A stretch of DNA of 64,000 bases from Streptomyces natalensis ATCC 27448 (GTDB lineage: Bacteria > Actinomycetota > Actinomycetes > Streptomycetales > Streptomycetaceae). Under the pieces are notes generated by a model. It did no database searches, was not told the DNA's origin, and saw nothing but the letters and a program-made list of their open reading frames with translations. A program made the translations under genes and the position numbers. The stretch covers positions 124,001-188,000 of the forward strand of contig NZ_JRKI01000010.1 of the NCBI RefSeq assembly GCF_000935125.1, given 5' to 3'. Of this stretch, positions 8,104 to 16,051 are shown one piece after another (position 1 is the first letter of the stretch; each line of letters begins with the position of its first letter).

Positions 8104-8250
8104 CGTTGTGGGGACGGCAACGGGTCTTTGGCCGCCGCCTACCGGCGCGGTTACTGTCCTGCCCTCGCGGCCGCGAGGCACCGTCCGCCCTCCCGGGCGG
8201 CAGCGGCCGCGAGCAGGGGGGAGACCCCCGCCGGAAGGAGTGCGCCACCC

Positions 8251-9324
8251 GTGGGCTCCCATCGCCGTACCTCCCAGGCAGGTCCCGCCACCCGCACCGG
8301 TGTCACCGTCGTCTCGGCGGCCCTGGCCACCGCTGCGGCCGCACTGTCGGGCACACCGGCCTCGGCCGACCCCGTCGAACGGCCCGCCACTGGCCGGGAC
8401 GCGGCCGCCGCCCGGCTCGGCACGCTCTTCGAACAGGCCGAGCGGGCCACCGAGAAGTTCAACGGCGTCGCCGAGGCCACCCGCGCACTGCGCGCGGAGG
8501 TGGCCCGCCTCCAGGACCGCACCGCCCGCGCCCAGCAACGCGTCAACCGGCTGCGCACCCGGCTCGGCGCCCTGGCCGCCGCCCAGTACCGCGGCGGCGG
8601 CATCGACCCCACGGTGCGGCTGCTGCTGTCCGAACGCCCCGACAGCTTCCTGGAGAAGGCCGCCGCGCTCGACCGGATCACCAGCAGCCAGGCCGGTGAG
8701 CTGCGCGAGCTGCGGGCCGCGCAGCGGGAGCTGGAGCAGCAGCGCCGGGTGACCGCGGCGAAGCTGGCGGACCTGGTGGCCGGGCGCCGCAACGTGGCCC
8801 GTCACAAGAAGGACGTCCGGCGCCGGCTGACCGCCGCCCGGAAGCTGTTCCATGCGCTGCCGCCGGGCGCCCGCGCGGCCTTCGACCGGACCTCGCGCGG
8901 CGACGGCCGTGACCCGATGCTGCCCGGGCTCGCCGACCTCTCCGGTCTGTCCGGCCTGCCCGACGCCGCCGCGGCCTCCGGACGGGCCGCGGCGGCCGTC
9001 GCCGCGGCCCGCGCCGCCGTCGGCTCCCCGTACGCCTGGGGCAGCAGCGGCCCCGGCTCCTTCGACTGCTCCGGACTCACCCAATGGGCCTACGGGCACG
9101 CCGGAGTCTTTCTGCCGCGCACCTCACAGGGCCAGCGCGGCGCCGGCCGGCAGGTGCCGGTGTCCCAGATGCAGCCCGGTGACCTGGTCATCTACCGCTC
9201 CGACGCCAGTCATGTCGGGATGTACGTGGGGGACGGAAAGGTCGTCCACGCGCCCTATCCCGGCGCCCGGGTGCGCTACGACCCGGTCGGCATGATGCCG
9301 GTCGCCGCCATCACCAGGCCGTGA
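8251..9324 (+). CDS. Second secreted NlpC/P60 endopeptidase (C40), paralogue
   Basis: A 357-aa exported protein with the same plan as its upstream neighbour. It has a signal peptide (VTVVSAALATAAAALSGTPASA), a coiled coil (LGTLFEQAERATEKFNGV onward), and a C-terminal NlpC/P60 domain with SPYAWGSSGPGSFDCSGLTQ (Cys), SHVGMYVGDG (His) and VVHAPYPG. The GTG at 8251 has AAGGAG at 8235-8240 with 10-nt spacing. The two genes are tandem duplicates that have diverged; this one is more Arg/Ala-rich and has a longer linker before the catalytic domain. The start is preceded by GC-rich leader sequence without a recognisable riboswitch. Confidence 0.92.
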   Translation: MGSHRRTSQAGPATRTGVTVVSAALATAAAALSGTPASADPVERPATGRDAAAARLGTLFEQAERATEKFNGVAEATRALRAEVARLQDRTARAQQRVNRLRTRLGALAAAQYRGGGIDPTVRLLLSERPDSFLEKAAALDRITSSQAGELRELRAAQRELEQQRRVTAAKLADLVAGRRNVARHKKDVRRRLTAARKLFHALPPGARAAFDRTSRGDGRDPMLPGLADLSGLSGLPDAAAASGRAAAAVAAARAAVGSPYAWGSSGPGSFDCSGLTQWAYGHAGVFLPRTSQGQRGAGRQVPVSQMQPGDLVIYRSDASHVGMYVGDGKVVHAPYPGARVRYDPVGMMPVAAITRP

Positions 9325-9400
9325 GAACCCGCCGGGGAACGGGCGGAGAACCCGCCGGGGAAGGTACGGGAAACCGGTGGGGAACGGGGCGCGAACCGGC
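9323..9400 (+). repeat. Degenerate 23-bp tandem repeat after the hydrolase genes
   Basis: The unit GAGAACCCGCCGGGGAACGGGCG at 9323 is repeated from 9346 with near identity, then in weaker form (GAAACCGGTGGGGAACGGG) and partially (GAACCGGCGG). It begins at the stop codon of the second NlpC/P60 gene. It is probably slippage-generated, with no evident function. Confidence 0.55.
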
Positions 9401-9475
9401 GGCGGCCCGGACGGCGGCCCGCGCGGATGCGGCCTGATCGGCCGCCCAGCGTTTTTGCGCCGCGCGGGCCGCACT

Positions 9476-9481
9476 TACGAT
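9476..9481 (+). promoter_or_regulatory. -10 box implying a leaderless transcript
   Basis: TACGAT ends 7 nt before the ATG at 9489 and no Shine-Dalgarno lies between, so transcription would begin at or next to the start codon. Confidence 0.5.
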
Positions 9482-9488
9482 CAGCGGC

Positions 9489-10874
9489 ATGTCACGTCAG
9501 CGGGCGGGACGGCGCCGGCCGTCGCGGACCGGGGCGGCAACCCGTGCCGTCCCGCTCCTCGCGCTGCTCGTCCCGCTGGGCGGCTGCGCGCCCCAGGCCC
9601 CGCCGGGCGACCGCTACCCCGGCATCCAGCAGATGCTCGACGCCCGCGCCCGCGCCGTCCGCCACGGCGACACCGCCGCCCTCCTGGCCACCGTCGACCC
9701 GTCCGCCACGGCCTTCCGCGCCCGCCAGCGCCGGCTGATCGCCAACCTCGCGGCGGTCCCCGTCACCGACTGGCGCTACGAGCTGCTCTCCACCGACGCC
9801 TTCGCCCTCCCGGGCGGCCCCCGCGGCCGGATGGCGGCCAAGGTGCGGCTGAGCTACCGCCTGCGGGGCTATGACACCGCACCGGTCACCTCCCTCCAGT
9901 ACCTCACCCTGACCGAACGTGCCGGCCGCTGGCGGATCTCCGGCGACACCGACGGCGCCGCCGTGGGCCGGCCCGGCACCCGTCAGCTGTGGGACCAGGG
10001 CCCGGTACGGGTGGTGCGCGGCCGGCACAGCCTGGTGCTGGGCGGCGCCGGGGACCCGGCGCGGCTGCGCGATCTGGCGAACCAGGTGGACGAGGCGGTA
10101 CCGGCCGTCTCCGACGCCTGGAAGGGCCGGTGGTCGGGCACGGTGGTGGTGGAGGCCCCGGACACCGTCGGCCAGATGGCACAGCTGCTGGGCAGCGGCG
10201 ACGGCGACGGGTACACGGGCATCGCGGCCGTCACCACCGGGGAGGCCGGCGCCTCCGCGACCGCGCCCGCGGACCGGGTGATCGTCAACCCCGAGGCGTA
10301 CCAGGAGCTCAACGCCCTCGGCCGGGAGGTCGTCCTCACCCACGAGACCACCCATGTCGCCACCCGTACGGTCACCACCGCGGCCACCCCGCTCTGGCTC
10401 TCCGAGGGCTTCGCCGACTGGGTCGCCTACCGCGACGTCCCCGACAAGGCGGCCACCACCGCCCCCGAGCTCTCGCACGCGGTCGCCGACGGCAAGACCC
10501 CCGACAGCCTGCCCACCGACGAGGACTTCGGCTTCCAGGCCGGCGCGGACCGGCTGGCGAAGGCGTACGAGGGCGGCTGGCTGGCGTGCCGGATGATCGC
10601 CGACAAGTGGGGCGAGGCCAGGCTGCTCGCCTTCTACCGGGCCGCGGGCCGCACCGGGACCGAGAGCGCCTCGGGACGCCTGGGGCCGCCCCTGGAGGCC
10701 CTCCAGGCCGCCCACCACCCCCGCCCGCACCGTTCGCCCGGCTCGGCCCCCGCCCACGACCGCCGCCCGGAGCGGGCCGAGCGGCTGGACCGGGCGATGC
10801 GGGACCAACTGGGCGTCGGGCTGGCGGAGTTCACGCGGGAGTGGCGGGAGTACGTCGAGGGGCAGCTGCGGTGA
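9489..10874 (+). CDS. Lipoprotein with HExxH metallopeptidase-like domain
   Basis: A 461-aa lipoprotein. A twin-basic N-terminus (SRQRAGRRRPSR) leads into VPLLALLVPLGGCAPQ, where LGGC is a lipobox, so the mature protein is probably anchored outside the membrane by its cysteine. Residues 60-170 look like an NTF2/SnoaL-like region. The second half has the zinc-binding motif LTHETTHVATR (HETTH) followed by WLSEGFADWVAYR, giving the third ligand Glu in a gluzincin (MA-clan) pattern. It is likely a surface peptidase. The start is the ATG directly downstream of a TACGAT -10 box. The substrate is unknown; inactive homologues are possible. Confidence 0.8.
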   Translation: MSRQRAGRRRPSRTGAATRAVPLLALLVPLGGCAPQAPPGDRYPGIQQMLDARARAVRHGDTAALLATVDPSATAFRARQRRLIANLAAVPVTDWRYELLSTDAFALPGGPRGRMAAKVRLSYRLRGYDTAPVTSLQYLTLTERAGRWRISGDTDGAAVGRPGTRQLWDQGPVRVVRGRHSLVLGGAGDPARLRDLANQVDEAVPAVSDAWKGRWSGTVVVEAPDTVGQMAQLLGSGDGDGYTGIAAVTTGEAGASATAPADRVIVNPEAYQELNALGREVVLTHETTHVATRTVTTAATPLWLSEGFADWVAYRDVPDKAATTAPELSHAVADGKTPDSLPTDEDFGFQAGADRLAKAYEGGWLACRMIADKWGEARLLAFYRAAGRTGTESASGRLGPPLEALQAAHHPRPHRSPGSAPAHDRRPERAERLDRAMRDQLGVGLAEFTREWREYVEGQLR

Positions 10875-10992
10875 GCGGCGGGCGGCCGCTCCCGGGGGCG
10901 GCGGTGGCGCTCGCCGCCGGGCGGCGAGGCGGTACTGTCGGCCGGAACCGGCCTGCCGTGGCCGCGCCCGCGACCCCGCCGAAAGACCCACC

Positions 10993-12135
10993 GTGCACAA
11001 GACCCTGATCGTCACCAACGACTTTCCGCCGAGGCCCGGCGGCATCCAGGCCTTCCTGCACAGCATGGCACTGCGCCTGGACCCCTCCCAGGTCGTCGTC
11101 TACGCCTCGACCTGGAAGCACACCGAGGAGGGCCGCGCGGCCACCGCCGCCTTCGACGCCGAGCAGCCGTTCACGGTGGTCCGCGACCGTACGACCATGC
11201 TCCTGCCGACGCCCCGGGTCACCCGCCGCGCCACCGCCCTGCTGCGCGAACACGGCTGTTCCTCCGTGTGGTTCGGCGCGGCCGCGCCGCTGGGCCTGAT
11301 GGCCCCGGCCCTGCGGGCCGCCGGCGCCCGCCGCATCGTGGCGACCACGCACGGCCACGAGGCGGGCTGGGCGCAGCTCCCCGCCGCCCGGCAGCTGCTG
11401 CGCCGTATCGGCGAGGGCACCGACACCCTGACGTACCTGGGCGAATACACCCGTTCCCGGATCGCCGCCGCGCTCACGCCCGCGGCCGCCGCCCGTATGG
11501 TCCAACTCCCGCCCGGGGTCGACGAGAAGACCTTCCACCCCGACTCGGGCGGTGCGGCGGTACGGGCCCGCCTCGGCCTCACCGACCGCCCGGTGATCGT
11601 CTGCGTCTCCCGGCTCGTCCCGCGCAAGGGCCAGGACACCCTCATCGAGGCGATGCCCGCGGTGCTCGCCGCGGTCCCGGACGCGGTCCTGCTGATCGTC
11701 GGCGGCGGCCCCTACGAGCCGGACCTACGCGCGTTGGCCCAGGCGAAGGGCGTCGCCGGCTCCGTACGCTTCACCGGCGCCGTCCCCTGGGAGGACCTGC
11801 CCGCCCACTTCGGCGCCGGCGACGTCTTCGCCATGCCCTGCCGCACGCGCCGCGGCGGCCTCGACGTGGAGGGCCTGGGCATCGTCTACCTGGAGGCGTC
11901 CGCCACGGGCCTGCCGGTCGTCGCGGGCGACTCAGGGGGCGCCCCCGACGCCGTTCTCGATGGCGAGACGGGATGGGTGGTCCCGGGGGGTTCCCCGACC
12001 CCCACGGCCGAGCGGCTCGTTGCCCTGCTTCAGGATCCCGCCCTGCGCCGGCGGATGGGTGCGCGGGGGCGCGCCTGGGTGGAGGAGCGGTGGCGCTGGG
12101 ACCTGCTCGCCGAGCGGCTGAAGCGGTTGCTTTAG
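10993..12135 (+). CDS. pimB: GDP-mannose:phosphatidylinositol monomannoside mannosyltransferase (GT4)
   Basis: A 380-aa GT-B glycosyltransferase of family 4. It opens with LIVTNDFPPRPGGIQAFLHS, and the nucleotide-sugar domain has VIVCVSRLVPRKGQDTLIEA, LLIVGGGPYEPDLRALA and the E-x7-E element DVEGLGIVYLEASATGLPV. This composition matches actinobacterial PimB', which adds the second mannose to phosphatidylinositol mannosides on the cytoplasmic membrane face. The start is GTG, with GAAAGACC upstream. A TACTGT box lies about 60 nt earlier. The gene is monocistronic, and its stop is two bases from palindrome B. Assignment is by overall family likeness; other mannosyl acceptors are possible. Confidence 0.82.
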   Translation: MHKTLIVTNDFPPRPGGIQAFLHSMALRLDPSQVVVYASTWKHTEEGRAATAAFDAEQPFTVVRDRTTMLLPTPRVTRRATALLREHGCSSVWFGAAAPLGLMAPALRAAGARRIVATTHGHEAGWAQLPAARQLLRRIGEGTDTLTYLGEYTRSRIAAALTPAAAARMVQLPPGVDEKTFHPDSGGAAVRARLGLTDRPVIVCVSRLVPRKGQDTLIEAMPAVLAAVPDAVLLIVGGGPYEPDLRALAQAKGVAGSVRFTGAVPWEDLPAHFGAGDVFAMPCRTRRGGLDVEGLGIVYLEASATGLPVVAGDSGGAPDAVLDGETGWVVPGGSPTPTAERLVALLQDPALRRRMGARGRAWVEERWRWDLLAERLKRLL

Positions 12136-12137
12136 CG

Positions 12138-12530
12138 CCCCACGTTTTCGGCTTCCCCGCCCGTCCGCTGCGCTTTGCCTTGGCCGACGGTTTGGCTTTC
12201 CCTCCGTAGCGCCTGCGGCGGGCGTTGCCGCTTGCGCGGGGCTGTTCGGCAGCGGGACCGGGCCTCCGAACTTCGTCCTGCGGCCCGGCCCCTCCCCGTT
12301 GGGGGTGGAGAAAAACCAGTGGGGGTGCACGTAGTCGATACGCGCACCCCCACCGGCCTTTTCACCCCCACTCACGGGAGGGGTCGCGCCGCAGGACGAA
12401 GTCCGGAGGCGTGGCACCGCACCCGTACAAACCCACGCCCGCCGCAGGCGCAACGGCGAGAGACTCCTACGGCGGGAAAGCCGAAAAAGTGGGGCCCAGG
12501 CAAAGCGCAGCGGACGGGTGGGGAGAAACC
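12138..12530. repeat. Long palindromic repeat, copy B
   Basis: It fills the 400-nt gap between the convergent pimB and acyl-CoA ligase genes. The ends CCCCACGTTTTCGGCTT (12138-12154) and AAGCCGAAAAAGTGGGG (12478-12494) pair, with an extra GCAAAGCGCAGCGGACGG block outside the right end. Its left half closely matches the reverse complement of the right half of copy A, and its right half matches the left half of A. The whole element is therefore in the opposite orientation. There is no credible gene inside. Confidence 0.85.
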
Positions 12531-12535
12531 CCGCG

Positions 12536-14332
12536 CTACGCGCGGTATAGCGACTCGATTTCCTCCGCGAAGTCCTTCGCCACGACGTTCCGCTTCAGCT
12601 TCAGGGACGGGGTCACATGCCCCGACTCCTCCGTGAACTGCGTCGGCAGGATGCGGAACTTTCGGACCGACTCGGCCTTCGAGACGGCCGCGTTGCCGTC
12701 GTCCACCGCGCGCTGGACGGCGGCCAGCAGCTCGGGGTCCTCGGCGATGTCGGCCGGGGCGACATCGCCCCGGTGGCCGTGTTCCTCGGCCCAGCGGGGG
12801 AGGAACTCCTCGTCGAGGGTGATCAGCGCGCCGATGAAGGGGCGGCCGTCGCCGACGACCATGCACTCGGCGATCAGGGCGTGGGCGCGGATACGGTCCT
12901 CGATGACCGCCGGGGCGACGTTCTTGCCGCCCGCGGTGACCAGGATTTCCTTCTTGCGGCCGGTGATGGCGAGGTAGCCGTCCTCGTCGAGGGTGCCGAT
13001 GTCGCCGGTGTGGAACCAGCCGTCGGAGAGGGCCTCTTTCGTGGCGGTGGGGTTGTTCCAGTACTCGGTGAAGAGGTGCTCGCCGTGCAGGAGGACCTCA
13101 CCGTCGTCGGCGATCCGGACGACGGAGCCGGGCAGCGGCTGGCCGACCGTGCCGATCTTCTGGCGGTCCCAGGGGTTGAAGGCGGTGGCCGCACAGGACT
13201 CCGTCAGGCCGTAGCCCTCCAGGGCGGTGAAGCCGATGCCGCGGTAGAAGTGGCCCAGGCGCTCGCCGAGCGGGGCGCCGCCCGAGATGGCGTGGGTGGC
13301 GCGGCCGCCGAGGACGCCGCGGAGCTTGCCGTAGACGACGCGGTCGAAGACCTTGTACTTGAGCTTGAGGCCGAGCGAGGGGCCGCCCGCGCTGTCCAGC
13401 GCCCGGCTGTACTCGATCGCGGTGTCGGCCGCCTTGTCGAAGATCTTGCCCTTGCCGTCGGCCTGCGCCTTGGCGCGCGCCGAGTTGTAGACCTTCTCGA
13501 AGACGCGGGGGACGCCGAGGATCATGGTCGGCTTGAAGGACGCCAGATCGTCGGTGAGGTTCTTGATGTCCGGGGCGTGGCCGAGGCGGATGGGGGCCAT
13601 CAGCGCGGCCACCTGCACCATGCGGCCGAAGACGTGCGCGATGGGCAGGAAGAGCAGGACGGACGCCTCGCCCGTACGGAACAGGGGGCGCAGGCGCTCG
13701 ACGATGTTGCCGCACTCGGCGAAGAAGCTGCGGTGGCTGAGCACACAGCCCTTGGGGCGGCCGGTGGTGCCGGAGGTGTAGACGATGGTGGCGGGCGAGT
13801 CCGCATCGGCCATCGCGCTGCGCTCGTCGACCTGTTCGTCGGTGATGTCCTCGCCCGCGGCCCGCAGCCGGGAGACCGCATCCCGTTCGATCTGCCAGAT
13901 GTTCTCCAGGTCCGGCAGCCGGTCGCGGACGGCCTCCACGGTGGCCTCATGCGCCGGGGACTCCACCAGACAGGCCACCGCGCCCGAGTCGCCGAGGATC
14001 CACTGGATCTGCTCGGCGGAGCTGGTCTCGTACACCGGGACGGTGATCGCGCCGGCGCTCCAGATCGCGAAGTCCAGCAGCGTCCACTCGTAGCGGGTGC
14101 GCGACATCAGGCCGACCCGGTCGCCGGGCTTGACGCCCGAGGCCATCAGGCCTTTGGCGACGGCGCGGACCTCGGCGAGGAAGGCGGTGGCGGTGACGTC
14201 CTGCCACCGGCCGTTCACCTTGCGTCCAATGACGGCAACATCCGGGTGCTGCGCGGCATTTCGGCGGATGAGATCCGTCAGATTGCCGTCGGCAGGGACC
14301 TCGTACAGGGCCGGAAGGCTGAACTCGCGCAA
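12536..14332 (-). CDS. Long-chain fatty acid-CoA ligase (AMP-dependent synthetase)
   Basis: A 598-aa adenylate-forming enzyme that activates fatty acids to acyl-CoA through an acyl-AMP. Motifs in order: the P-loop-like IVYTSGTTGRPKGCVLSH, LPIAHVFGRMVQ, the A5 motif ALEGYGLTESCAATAFN, DGWFHTGDIGTLDEDGYL and the A8/A10 region GRKKEILVTAGGKNVAP. This is the FAA1/FadD15 type common in actinobacteria. I place the start at TTG 14332 (REFSLPALYEVP), since AGGAG lies exactly 7 nt upstream; the ATG at 14347 contains that SD in its own coding sequence, and further in-frame starts extend to 14479. It is convergent with pimB across palindrome B. Confidence 0.93.
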   Translation of the reverse strand: MREFSLPALYEVPADGNLTDLIRRNAAQHPDVAVIGRKVNGRWQDVTATAFLAEVRAVAKGLMASGVKPGDRVGLMSRTRYEWTLLDFAIWSAGAITVPVYETSSAEQIQWILGDSGAVACLVESPAHEATVEAVRDRLPDLENIWQIERDAVSRLRAAGEDITDEQVDERSAMADADSPATIVYTSGTTGRPKGCVLSHRSFFAECGNIVERLRPLFRTGEASVLLFLPIAHVFGRMVQVAALMAPIRLGHAPDIKNLTDDLASFKPTMILGVPRVFEKVYNSARAKAQADGKGKIFDKAADTAIEYSRALDSAGGPSLGLKLKYKVFDRVVYGKLRGVLGGRATHAISGGAPLGERLGHFYRGIGFTALEGYGLTESCAATAFNPWDRQKIGTVGQPLPGSVVRIADDGEVLLHGEHLFTEYWNNPTATKEALSDGWFHTGDIGTLDEDGYLAITGRKKEILVTAGGKNVAPAVIEDRIRAHALIAECMVVGDGRPFIGALITLDEEFLPRWAEEHGHRGDVAPADIAEDPELLAAVQRAVDDGNAAVSKAESVRKFRILPTQFTEESGHVTPSLKLKRNVVAKDFAEEIESLYRA

Positions 14333-14495
14333 GGTGCTGCTCCTCATTGGCGCCGGTGCCACGACGCTGTGTGAACACCGGTTGCGGTCCATGATCTGCG
14401 GGGGAGTGGACTGCCCGGACGTTACCCACCGGTATCGCTTTTGGGATAGGGGGTTACGGCCAGATGTTTGATGCGTCACACGCTTTACAAGGGGA

Positions 14496-14519
14496 TTACG
14501 ACACGCCTTACGACACGCC
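14496..14519 (+). repeat. Perfect 12-bp direct repeat in a divergent promoter region
   Basis: TTACGACACGCC occurs twice head to tail (14496-14507, 14508-14519) in the 292-nt gap between the divergent ligase and phosphoesterase genes. It is a candidate operator for either gene. The gap also has an A/T-rich patch at 14435-14495 that could hold the ligase promoter. Confidence 0.5.
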
Positions 14520-14612
14520 TGGGGACTGCTCCGCGCAGACTAGTCCAGCACGATGCCGACCCGAAAGTAACCCCAGGTCGCGACCGCCCTCCCGGCATCT
14601 GCCCCGGGCATC

Positions 14613-14618
14613 TAGGGT
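14613..14618 (+). promoter_or_regulatory. -10 box implying a leaderless transcript
   Basis: TAGGGT is followed by GGCGCC and then the ATG at 14625, with no room for a Shine-Dalgarno sequence. Confidence 0.55.
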
Positions 14619-14624
14619 GGCGCC

Positions 14625-15401
14625 ATGCGTGTGCATGTGGTCAGTGACGTCCATGGCAACAGCAGCGGTCTGGCCGCCGCGGGAGAGGGTGCCGACGCCC
14701 TGGTCTGCCTCGGTGACCTGGTGCTCTTCCTCGATTACGCCGATTACTCGCGCGGCATCTTCCCCGACCTGTTCGGCGCCGACAACGCCCGCGCCCTGGT
14801 CGAGCTGCGCACCGCCCGCCGCTTCGAGGAGGCCCGTGACCTGGGGCGAAGGCTCTGGGGAGAGGTGACAGGGGCGGGCCGCAGCCGCGAGTCCGTCATC
14901 GAGGACGCGGTGCGAAAGCAGTACGCCGAGCTGTTCGCCGCCTTCCCCGCTCCTACGTACGCCACCTACGGGAATGTCGATATTCCGCGACTGTGGAAGG
15001 AGTACGCGGGGGAGGGCGTGACCGTCCTCGACGGGCAGCGGGTCGAGATCGGCGGCTGGGTCTTCGGGTTCGTCGGGGGCGGACTGGCCTCCCCCGCGCG
15101 CACCCCGTACGAGATCGGGGACGAGGAATACGCCGCCAAGATCGCCGCGGTGGGGGAGGTGGACGTGCTGTGCACCCACATTCCGCCCGAGGTGCCCGAG
15201 CTGTGCTACGACACCGTCGCGCGCCGCTTCGAGCGGGGAAGTACGGCCCTGCTGGAGGCGATTCGCGCCACCCGGCCCCGTTACTCCCTTTTCGGGCACG
15301 TCCATCAGCCGCTGGTCCGCCGGATGCGGATCGGCGCCACGGAGTGCGTCAACGTCGGGCACTTCAACGCGACGGGGACGCCGTATGTCCTTCAGTGGTG
15401 A
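14625..15401 (+). CDS. Metallophosphoesterase
   Basis: A 258-aa calcineurin-like phosphoesterase. The five metal-binding blocks are visible: VVSDVHGNSSGL (D-x-H), CLGDLVLFLDY (GD), YGNVDIPR (GN-D, in place of the more usual GNHD), VLCTHIPPE (H) and LFGHVHQPLV (GHxH). Such enzymes hydrolyse phosphomonoesters or diesters using two metal ions; the substrate cannot be told. The start is the ATG six nt after a -10 box. It is followed 168 nt later by the SRPBCC/ArsA-like pair, probably in a separate transcript. Confidence 0.9.
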   Translation: MRVHVVSDVHGNSSGLAAAGEGADALVCLGDLVLFLDYADYSRGIFPDLFGADNARALVELRTARRFEEARDLGRRLWGEVTGAGRSRESVIEDAVRKQYAELFAAFPAPTYATYGNVDIPRLWKEYAGEGVTVLDGQRVEIGGWVFGFVGGGLASPARTPYEIGDEEYAAKIAAVGEVDVLCTHIPPEVPELCYDTVARRFERGSTALLEAIRATRPRYSLFGHVHQPLVRRMRIGATECVNVGHFNATGTPYVLQW

Positions 15402-15569
15402 ATCCGGAGGCGGGGAGCGGATCCGGCCGCGCGTCCGCCGCTTCGCCCCCGCGCGGTAGCCTTCAGCAGCACAGACACGGAGTTGACGGGCTTTACGGGC
15501 TTGACGCGAGTCGGCGGACCCGGTCGGCGGACCGCGCATCGGCATGGAAGGCATGGAGGAGTCACGGCG

Positions 15570-16049
15570 ATGGCCGAACACACCAGCTCAAGCATCACGA
15601 TCGAGGCGGCGCCCGCCGAAGTGATGTCAGTGATCGCCGACTTTGACCGCTATCCGGAGTGGACCGGCGAGGTCAAGGAGGCGGAGGTGCTCGCCAAGGA
15701 CGACCGCGGCCGCGCCGAGCAGGTGCGCCTGGTGCTCGACGCCGGGGCCATCAAGGACGACCACACCCTGGCCTACACCTGGACCGGCGAGAACGAGGTC
15801 GCCTGGTCGCTGGTCAAATCGCAGATGCTGCGCGCGCTGGACGGCTCCTACCGGCTCGCGGCGGTGCGCGGCGGCGCCGCCACCGAGGTGACCTACCGGC
15901 TCACCGTCGATGTGAAGATCCCGATGCTCGGGATGATCAAGCGCAAGGCGGAGAAGGTCATCATCGACCGGGCGCTGGCCGGTCTCAAGAAGCGCGTGGA
16001 GAGCGGGTCCGCCGAGGGTTCCGCCGCCGACGAGGGCAAGAAGCTCTGA
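15570..16049 (+). CDS. SRPBCC (START-like) domain protein
   Basis: A 159-aa small-ligand-binding protein of the SRPBCC/polyketide-cyclase-like fold. It has the opening strand SSITIEAAPAEVMSVIADFDRYPEWTGE (given in parts: SSITIEAAPAEV, then DFDRYPEW), then VRLVLDAGAIKDDHTLAYTW, and the long C-terminal helix ending in KKRVESGSAE. The start at 15570 has GGAGGA at 15555-15560; the in-frame GTG/TTG starts back to 15483 are upstream. The stop is 2 nt before the ArsA-like ATPase, which makes a conserved two-gene unit of streptomycetes. The ligand is unknown. Confidence 0.85.
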   Translation: MAEHTSSSITIEAAPAEVMSVIADFDRYPEWTGEVKEAEVLAKDDRGRAEQVRLVLDAGAIKDDHTLAYTWTGENEVAWSLVKSQMLRALDGSYRLAAVRGGAATEVTYRLTVDVKIPMLGMIKRKAEKVIIDRALAGLKKRVESGSAEGSAADEGKKL

Positions 16050-16051
16050 GC

